Origin: Phenylobacterium haematophilum
Lineage (GTDB): Bacteria; Pseudomonadota; Alphaproteobacteria; Caulobacterales; Caulobacteraceae
Length of the DNA: 64,000 nucleotides
Direction of reading: 5' to 3'
Assembly (NCBI RefSeq): GCF_014196295.1
Contig: NZ_JACIDK010000002.1
Span: 930,954 to 994,953, forward strand
A program made the translations under genes and the position numbers. The notes under the pieces were generated by a model. The model was given only the letters and a program-made list of their open reading frames with translations. It did not search any database and was not told the origin of the DNA. Positions 58,666 through 64,000 of this stretch are shown here, one piece after another (position 1 is the first letter of the stretch; each line of letters begins with the position of its first letter).

Positions 58666-61152
58666 ATGATCCAGACGCTTCAACTCGACATCCCGCTGAT
58701 CTTGCCGGAGGTGCACGACAGTTCGGACGCTTGCGTCAGGCGGCTTACCGACGAGATTGCAGGGCGGCCTGGCGTCACCAAGGCCCATGTGGTGGACGGC
58801 GCTGAGGCCAAGGAGCCTCACCTCTGCGTCCACTATGATCCCGCTGTCATCTCGCTATCGCGGCTACGAGAACTCGTCACCGCATCGGGCGCGGCGATCA
58901 CAGAACGCTTTGGTCACGCTGTCTGGCAGGTTCAGGGCATCCAGCATGAGCGCCGCGCGCGGACGATCACAGAGCGTCTTGCCGCAACTCCTGGCGTGCT
59001 TGAGGCCGACGCCAGCGCCGCGGGTCTCGTCCGGATCGAGTTCGATCGGACTTTCGTATCGCAGGAAGAGGTACTGAAGGTCCTCGCTGGGCTTGGTGTG
59101 ACGCCTGTCACGAAGGCCCCGGCGAGAGAGGCGAAGGCTCACGATGAGCACGGAAAGCCGGGCCATGTTCACAAGGAAGGTGAGGATCACGGGCACGCTC
59201 ATGGCGGCCCGCTCGGGGCCAATAGCGAACTGATCTTTTCGCTGCTTTGCGGGGGGCTGCTGGCGACGGGCTTCCTGATCGAAAAGCTGGTCCCCGCCGC
59301 GCCGGCCTGGTTGCCGACCGCGCTTTATGTAGGGGCCTACGGCTTCGGGGGTTTCTTCACGCTCCGCGAAGCCTTCGACAACCTTCGCCTTAAGCGCTTT
59401 GAAATCGACACCCTGATGCTCGTTGCGGCCGCAGGTGCTGCGGCGCTGGGGGCGTGGGCTGAGGGGGCGCTGCTGCTGTTCCTCTTCAGTCTAGGCCATG
59501 CGCTCGAGCACTACGCCATGGGGCGCGCCAAGCGCGCGATCGAAGCATTGGCCGAACTTGCGCCACGCACCGCGACCGTCCGACGCCAGGGCGGAACAAC
59601 CGAAGTGGGGGTCGAGGACCTCGTGCTTGGGGATGTGGTGATTGTCCGCCCGAACGAGCGCCTGCCCGCCGATGGATTTGTGGTGAAAGGCGCGTCCAGC
59701 ATCAACCAGGCCCCGGTTACCGGCGAGAGCATGCCGGTCGACAAGCGCCCGGTCGAGAATCCGTCTCTGGCTCGCGCTAGGCCCGATGGCGTCGACGCTA
59801 CGTCTCGGGTGTTCGCCGGCACTATAAACGGGGCCGGCGCGATTGAGGTGGAGGTCACGCGCCTCTCCACCGATTCCGCCTTGGCCAAGGTCGTACGCTT
59901 GGTTAGCGAGGCCGAGACCCGAAAGTCTCCGACGCAGAGGTTCACCGACAAGTTCGAGCGGATCTTCGTGCCCGTCGTCCTGGTGCTGGCGTTCGTGTTG
60001 CTCTTTGCATGGGTCGTCGTCGACGAGCCCTTCTCGGACAGTTTCTATCGCGCCATGGCGGTGCTCGTCGCCGCAAGTCCCTGCGCGCTGGCTATCGCTA
60101 CGCCCAGCGCCGTGCTCTCTGGCGTCGCAAGAGCGGCCAAGGGCGGCGTTCTCATCAAAGGCGGCGCGCCGCTGGAGGATCTGGGCTCACTGCGGTCCAT
60201 CGCTTTTGACAAGACCGGGACGCTCACTGAAGGGCGGCCGCGGATCACGGACGTCATCGCCGCGCCCGCGGTGGATGATGAAGAACTTCTGCGTGTCGCG
60301 GTCGCGGTCGAGATGCTCAGCGATCATCCGCTTGCCGAAGCGATCGCCCGCGACGGCCGTGAACGGCTCGGGGCAGCGGGCAAGGCCATCGGTGCGGCTA
60401 GCGAACTGAACAACCTCATCGGACGCGGCGTCGTCGCCCGGCTGGACGGCGAAACCGTTTGGATCGGCAAGGCCGAGATGTTCGGCGTGGATGGCGTGCC
60501 GCCGCTTGGCGCTGAGTCCGCGCAGGCCATTGCTCGCCTTCGTGACCAAGGTCGCACGACCATGGCGGTGCGCAAGGGGGACCGCGACCTGGGCGTCATC
60601 GGCCTGATGGACACTCCCCGAGAGGCTGCGCGCGAAGCCTTGGCTGCGCTGCGGCGGCTCGGCATCACCCGCATGCTGATGATCTCTGGGGACCACAGCA
60701 AGGTCGCCGAGGCGATCGCCAAGGATGTCGGCTTGGACGAGGCTTGGGGTGATCTCATGCCAGAGGACAAGGTCGAGGCCATCCGCAAACTCCGGGCGGA
60801 GGACAAGGTCGCGATGGTCGGCGACGGTGTGAACGACGCGCCGGCTATGGCCAACGCGACGGTCGGCATCGCCATGGGCGCTGCGGGCTCGGACGTTGCG
60901 CTTGAGACTGCCGACGTCGCTTTAATGGCGGACGACCTGCGTCACCTGCCTTTCGCCGTCGGGCTTAGCCGCCGAACCCGATCAGTCATTCGGCAGAACG
61001 TCTTCATCAGTCTGGGGGTGGTCGCGGTCCTCGTGCCGGCGACGATCCTGGGGCTTGGCATCGGACCGGCCGTGGCGATGCACGAAGGCTCCACACTGGT
61101 CGTCGTCTTCAACGCGTTGCGGCTGCTGGCCTACAGCGATCGGGGGGCCTGA
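58666..61152 (+). CDS. P1B-4-type metal ATPase (CzcP/CtpD/CoaT-like)
   Basis: An 828-residue pump. The first 140 residues contain two HMA-like folds whose CxxC sites are missing. A His-rich linker follows (HDEHGKPGHVHKEGEDHGHAHGG, within about 156-180). The membrane metal site reads AASPCALAIATPS (SPC rather than CPC) and the last helices have MHEGSTLVVVFNALRLL (HEGxT), the pair that defines P1B-4 pumps for Co, Zn or Ni. Catalytic motifs are DKTGTLTE, SDHPLAEA and VGDGVNDAPAM. It lies 99 bp after czcA 2 and probably adds cytosolic export. Confidence 0.93.
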   Translation: MIQTLQLDIPLILPEVHDSSDACVRRLTDEIAGRPGVTKAHVVDGAEAKEPHLCVHYDPAVISLSRLRELVTASGAAITERFGHAVWQVQGIQHERRARTITERLAATPGVLEADASAAGLVRIEFDRTFVSQEEVLKVLAGLGVTPVTKAPAREAKAHDEHGKPGHVHKEGEDHGHAHGGPLGANSELIFSLLCGGLLATGFLIEKLVPAAPAWLPTALYVGAYGFGGFFTLREAFDNLRLKRFEIDTLMLVAAAGAAALGAWAEGALLLFLFSLGHALEHYAMGRAKRAIEALAELAPRTATVRRQGGTTEVGVEDLVLGDVVIVRPNERLPADGFVVKGASSINQAPVTGESMPVDKRPVENPSLARARPDGVDATSRVFAGTINGAGAIEVEVTRLSTDSALAKVVRLVSEAETRKSPTQRFTDKFERIFVPVVLVLAFVLLFAWVVVDEPFSDSFYRAMAVLVAASPCALAIATPSAVLSGVARAAKGGVLIKGGAPLEDLGSLRSIAFDKTGTLTEGRPRITDVIAAPAVDDEELLRVAVAVEMLSDHPLAEAIARDGRERLGAAGKAIGAASELNNLIGRGVVARLDGETVWIGKAEMFGVDGVPPLGAESAQAIARLRDQGRTTMAVRKGDRDLGVIGLMDTPREAAREALAALRRLGITRMLMISGDHSKVAEAIAKDVGLDEAWGDLMPEDKVEAIRKLRAEDKVAMVGDGVNDAPAMANATVGIAMGAAGSDVALETADVALMADDLRHLPFAVGLSRRTRSVIRQNVFISLGVVAVLVPATILGLGIGPAVAMHEGSTLVVVFNALRLLAYSDRGA

Positions 61153-61171
61153 TAACAGCTCCGCCTACTTC

Positions 61172-61690
61172 CTAGAGCAAGCGGCGGTTCCAAGGCGCGA
61201 AGGCCAGCAGGCGAGCCATGCCGCAGAAGCCGGTGGCGCCCGCGAGCGTCAGTCCCGCGCCGACGAAGGCCGCGACGGCGAAAAAGCCGGGATGCACCAG
61301 CAGGCCGAGCAACACGCCCAGCAGCACCAGCGAACCGGCGCCGATCTGGACCTGGCGCATCATCTCTAAACGCGCACGCCGGTCCTGCTCGATCGGCAAG
61401 CCCGCCTTGATCCAGCCATCCAGTCCGCCCTGAAGGACAAAGGCTTCGCCGGTCACGCCCGCGGCTAGGCGGTCGCCGTCGGCGTCGGTGCGCATGCCCG
61501 TGCGGCAGGTGAAGATCACTTGGCGGCCAGCTGGGGCTACGCCAGGCGCCGTGAGTGGTCGGGACAGTGCGCCCTTCACACGGGTGCGGGCGAATTCGTC
61601 GGGCTCGCGGATGTCCACCAGTATGGCCTGGCCGGCGTTCAGGCGGGCTGCGGCGTCAATCGGCGTCAGGGGCGTCAGCTTGGCGGTCAT
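61172..61690 (-). CDS. Rhodanese with C-terminal membrane domain (YgaP-like)
   Basis: A 172-residue protein. A rhodanese domain (about 1-105) has VDIREPDEFARTRVKGA and the active-site loop FTCRTGMRT (Cys61), and a DUF2892-type pair of hydrophobic helices follows (LLGVLLGLLVHPGFFAVAAF, LAGATGFCGMARLLAF). It transfers sulfane sulfur at the membrane. It overlaps the ArsR-family gene by 35 bp on the same strand, forming a sulfide-response operon with the divergent persulfide dioxygenase. Confidence 0.9.
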   Translation of the reverse strand: MTAKLTPLTPIDAAARLNAGQAILVDIREPDEFARTRVKGALSRPLTAPGVAPAGRQVIFTCRTGMRTDADGDRLAAGVTGEAFVLQGGLDGWIKAGLPIEQDRRARLEMMRQVQIGAGSLVLLGVLLGLLVHPGFFAVAAFVGAGLTLAGATGFCGMARLLAFAPWNRRLL

Positions 61691-62027
61691 GGCTCTTCCT
61701 CGTGTCCGGGGGACAGAAGATCTCGGCGAGTGTCGTCACCACCCGCACCGCGGCGGGATTGGCAATCCGGTACCAGATGGTCTGGCCGTCGCGGCGCGTG
61801 GCCACGATCGCCTCCTCGCGAAGCACCGCCAGGTGCTGCGAAAGGGCCGACTGCGAAAGGCCGACCCGAGGAAGTAAGTCCCCGACCGACAGCTCGCCGT
61901 CCCCCAGTTGGCAGAGGACCATCAGCCGACGCTCGTTGGCCAGCGCGCGAAGGAGCTTGGCGGCTTCCCCGGCGCTGGCCTCGAAACGGGTGATGTCGAA
62001 GTTCGCGAGATCGAACATGGTCGCCAT
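61656..62027 (-). CDS. ArsR-family regulator, BigR/SqrR-like
   Basis: A 123-residue winged-helix repressor. The recognition region is LSVGDLLPRVGLSQSALSQHLAVLREEAIV, with the wing TRRDGQTIWYRI. Cys39 in RLMVLCQLGD and Cys104 in LAEIFCPPDT occupy the positions whose persulfide bridge releases BigR and SqrR from DNA. It represses the divergent metallo-hydrolase and its own operon through the palindrome at 62038-62052. ATG 62018 (MFDL) is an alternative start. Confidence 0.88.
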   Translation of the reverse strand: MATMFDLANFDITRFEASAGEAAKLLRALANERRLMVLCQLGDGELSVGDLLPRVGLSQSALSQHLAVLREEAIVATRRDGQTIWYRIANPAAVRVVTTLAEIFCPPDTRKSHDRQADAPDAD

Positions 62028-62037
62028 ATATGCGAAG

Positions 62038-62052
62038 TTGCTAAATTAGCAA
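62038..62052. promoter_or_regulatory. Palindromic operator of the sulfide module
   Basis: TTGCTAA-A-TTAGCAA is a perfect 7-1-7 palindrome 11 bp from the regulator start and 42 bp before the metallo-hydrolase start, within a very AT-rich stretch. It is the obvious binding site for the ArsR-family repressor. Confidence 0.75.
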
Positions 62053-62093
62053 TAGCTAATATATAGAGAGCCGAAAGCCAGGAGGCTCCGACC

Positions 62094-62945
62094 ATGATCC
62101 TTAGCGTAGAGGGCTTCTTCGATGAGGCCACACACACGATCTCCTATCTGATCTCTGACCCGGCAACGAAGGCTGCGGCGATCATCGACCCTGTGCTCGA
62201 CTTCGACCCCAAGGTCGCGCGCGTTTCGACCGCCTCCGCGGACGCCTTGCTAGCCGCCGTCCAGGCTCGGGGACTGCAACTGCATTGGATCCTGGAAACC
62301 CACGCCCACGCCGACCACCTCTCCGGCGCCGACTACCTGCGCGCCAAGACCGGGGCAAAGGTCGTCATCGGGGCCGATATCCAGGCCGTGCAGAAGAGCT
62401 TCGGCGAGCTGTTCGAGGCTGAGGCCGACGGTCGGGTCTTCGACCGGCTGGTTCGGGAGGGCGAGACCCTACCGCTCGGTGACCTCCGGATCAGCGTCCT
62501 GCACACCCCCGGCCACACCCCGGCCTGTGTGACCTATCACGTGGGCGACGCGATCTTCGTCGGCGACACCCTGTTCATGCCCGACTACGGCACCGCCAGG
62601 GCCGACTTCCCCGGTGGCGACGCTGCGACCCTGTACCGGTCGATCCGCAAGATCCTGGCCCTGCCGCCTGAGACCCGCGTCTTCGTCGGTCACGACTATC
62701 TGCCCGCCGGCCGCGACACCGTCGTCTGGGAAACCACTGTGGCGGCCCAGCGCCGGGATAACGTCCACGTCCGTGAGGGTGTCAGCGAGGCCGAGTTCGT
62801 GTCGATGCGCGAGGCGCGCGACGCCACACTGGCGGCGCCGACTTTGATCCTGCCATCCCTTCAGGTGAATATCCGCGCCGGCGCTCTGCCCGCCCCGTCG
62901 TCCGAAGGCCGGGTGTTCCTCAAGTTGCCGGTGAATGCGCTGTAG
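62094..62945 (+). CDS. Metallo-beta-lactamase-fold persulfide dioxygenase (ETHE1/Blh-like)
   Basis: A 283-residue MBL-fold protein. The metal ligands are in ETHAHADHLSGA, HTPGHTPACVTYH, FVGDTLFMPDYGTARADFPGG and FVGHDY. The MPDYGTARADFPGG loop is typical of the persulfide dioxygenase / BigR-linked hydrolase (Blh) group, which oxidises glutathione persulfide to sulfite. ATG 62094 follows CAGGAGG. It is divergent from the BigR-like/rhodanese operon, the usual arrangement. Confidence 0.92.
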   Translation: MILSVEGFFDEATHTISYLISDPATKAAAIIDPVLDFDPKVARVSTASADALLAAVQARGLQLHWILETHAHADHLSGADYLRAKTGAKVVIGADIQAVQKSFGELFEAEADGRVFDRLVREGETLPLGDLRISVLHTPGHTPACVTYHVGDAIFVGDTLFMPDYGTARADFPGGDAATLYRSIRKILALPPETRVFVGHDYLPAGRDTVVWETTVAAQRRDNVHVREGVSEAEFVSMREARDATLAAPTLILPSLQVNIRAGALPAPSSEGRVFLKLPVNAL

Positions 62946-63011
62946 CCCCGGCCGCCCTCAGTCCGCCATCGCCGGTGTCTAGCGTTGACTCTCTATCAAG
63001 GAGGCCAACGC

Positions 63012-63188
63012 ATGAGGCTGTTGCCGATCGCGCTGTTCGGGGTGTTGGTTTTGACCGGGTGCGCCACGAAGCCACGGGAGACCTTCGCCGAGCCGAAGGC
63101 CGCGGGTCAGCCTGCGAGCGCGGCGGACTACGGCGTTGACATTCCGACCCGCGACGTCGCGGTTGAGCCCAAGCTAGGCGCGCCGTAG
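63012..63188 (+). CDS. Small lipoprotein, 58 residues
   Basis: A short protein with a signal peptide and lipobox (LFGVLVLTGC, Cys17). The mature tail of 42 residues is polar, Pro/Ala-rich and has no recognised domain. A CAAGGAGG ribosome site precedes ATG 63012. It is probably an entericidin-like or other small outer membrane lipoprotein of unknown role. Confidence 0.65.
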   Translation: MRLLPIALFGVLVLTGCATKPRETFAEPKAAGQPASAADYGVDIPTRDVAVEPKLGAP

Positions 63189-63214
63189 GAACACCCGCCC
63201 GCTGAGGCTGGTCG

Positions 63215-63880
63215 CTAGCGCGACGGGGCCGTCGCACAATAGAGCGAGATAGACCCCGTTGGGGTCGGCACGATGCGCGTCTCCTCGATGTCCGCCAGGC
63301 CCGCCGCCGACATCAGACCCGGCAGGACGCCGTCAGCGTTCGGCTGGGTGTGAGCGAAACCATCGAGCATCTGCACCTGTCGGAACAGCAGGCGCATCAG
63401 CGGGGTACGCTGATGACCGTAGTCGGCGATCACGACCCGGCCGCCGGGCTTCAGCGCCGTCCGCATGGCCTCCAGGATCGCGCGTTTCACCTCAAGGGAG
63501 CACTGGTGGAGCACGAGGCTGGATACGACCTTGTCGACAGTCCCTTCCGGCGTGACCTCGCCGAGGGCGTCGCCGAAGCCTTCCCGCCACTCAACAGCCA
63601 GCCCGGCCTCGTCTGCCTTCTGTTTGGCGAGCGCCAGGACGTTCGGATCAGGATCGACGCCGATGATCCGCGCCTCGGGGCAGGCGGCCTTGAGCATGAG
63701 CGCGAAGGTGCCCGTCCCGCATCCGACATCGAGAATGATCTCATGTTCGCGCGGAGCGACCAGCTTCAGCAGCGCCGCCCGCCAGCGTCGTTCACGCGTC
63801 ATGAGGGCGATGGCCCTGTCGTAGGTCTGGGTCAACTCATGGCGGCCAAGGGCCGGAGTGAAGTCGCGCGTGTTGGTCAT
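63215..63880 (-). CDS. Class I SAM-dependent methyltransferase
   Basis: A 221-residue methyltransferase. Motif I is ILDVGCGTGTFAL, motif II IIGVDPDPNVL, and later VVSSLVLHQCSLEVK and GGRVVIADYGHQ. The pattern fits the UbiE/methyltransf_25 group acting on small molecules. ATG 63880 starts the conserved part; an upstream in-frame ATG at 63922 overlaps the IS end. The substrate is unknown. Confidence 0.85.
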   Translation of the reverse strand: MTNTRDFTPALGRHELTQTYDRAIALMTRERRWRAALLKLVAPREHEIILDVGCGTGTFALMLKAACPEARIIGVDPDPNVLALAKQKADEAGLAVEWREGFGDALGEVTPEGTVDKVVSSLVLHQCSLEVKRAILEAMRTALKPGGRVVIADYGHQRTPLMRLLFRQVQMLDGFAHTQPNADGVLPGLMSAAGLADIEETRIVPTPTGSISLYCATAPSR

Positions 63881-63922
63881 GACAGTTCCCGTTGTGGGGA
63901 ACGCTCTAGGCGGAATCGACAT

Positions 63923-64000
63923 TCAGCGCAGCCAGATCATGGTGGCGGCGAGGTGTACGAAGCCTAGGAAGTGGATGGCCCTGCGGTCGTAGCGGGTGGC
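63923..64000 (-). mobile_element. C-terminal end of an IS5-family transposase, cut by the window
   Basis: The minus-strand frame ending at TGA 63923 reads ATRYDRRAIHFLGFVHLAA and ends in TMIWLR. This is the usual C-terminus of IS5-family (IS427-like) transposases, where R-Y-x-K/R-x-A...FL...LAA...IWLR is conserved. Only 25 codons are visible. Confidence 0.8.

Noticed and set aside
63881..63922. N-terminal extension of the methyltransferase
   Set aside because: It would run to the end of the IS5-family transposase frame and adds no conserved residues.
1..64000. CRISPR arrays and rRNA genes
   Set aside because: No regularly spaced repeats and no rRNA-like sequence were seen on either strand.

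Overview
The window is a high-GC alphaproteobacterial chromosome segment. Gene content, codon use and leaderless-looking promoters suggest Caulobacteraceae (Caulobacter or Phenylobacterium type); this is an inference, and no 16S gene is present. Bases 1-6500 look like ordinary chromosome: a partial dsbB, a YqaA/DedA-like membrane protein, an isoaspartyl peptidase, a hypothetical/FAH hydrolase/MarR operon, and a Fur-boxed feoAB ferrous iron operon. From about 6.6 kb to 61 kb the window is a mosaic of mobile and accessory DNA.

Region 6.6-14.8 kb is an integrative element. A 5' half of tRNA-Leu(CAA) plus its upstream region stands beside a tyrosine integrase, and an intact tRNA-Leu(CAA) closes the far end. 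The cargo is a tightly overlapping operon of a ribbon-helix-helix regulator, a C5 cytosine methyltransferase, a PD-(D/E)XK-like nuclease, a GIY-YIG nuclease and a Cys-His-Asp (transglutaminase/papain-like) protein. This resembles a restriction-modification system, but the gene set is unusual. Next comes a short mercury locus (merR, merT, GDCCVxC protein) without merA, and an internally deleted IS110 transposase.

Region 17.4-27.5 kb is a mobilisation module: ParB-like protein, DUF736, ArdC antirestriction, MobC-like, VirD2-type relaxase, LPD7 protein and a TraG/VirD4 coupling protein. No type IV secretion genes are present. The TraG gene is fused in frame to the signal peptide, STN and plug domains of a TonB-dependent receptor, whose FecR and FecI-type sigma partners lie immediately upstream. 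This looks like the scar of a recombination between a conjugative element and a Fec-type locus.

Region 29.4-36.5 kb holds small zinc-ribbon proteins, a double cold-shock protein, a possible HEPN protein, a complete IS3-family (IS407-like) insertion sequence with a 4-bp target duplication, a DUF2971 protein and a fused nucleotidyltransferase-HEPN protein. It reads as a defence/toxin-like patch.

Region 36.9-61.2 kb is a heavy-metal resistance block. It holds DUF3703, an HMA chaperone plus a CadA/ZntA P-type ATPase under a MerR-type 19-bp-spacer promoter, a co-transcribed CadR-like/Zur-like regulator pair, two complete CzcCBA-type RND efflux operons, a CaCA-type exchanger, a DUF411 protein, a DUF190 PII-like protein, an M23 peptidase with a small overlapping membrane ORF, and a P1B-4 ATPase. 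Three small paralogous Cys/His proteins ending in LERPPR(A/V) each start just downstream of the same bipartite promoter element with identical spacing; two precede czcCBA operons and one is orphaned. The window ends with a BigR-like/rhodanese/persulfide-dioxygenase sulfide module, a small lipoprotein, a methyltransferase and the C-terminus of an IS5-family transposase.
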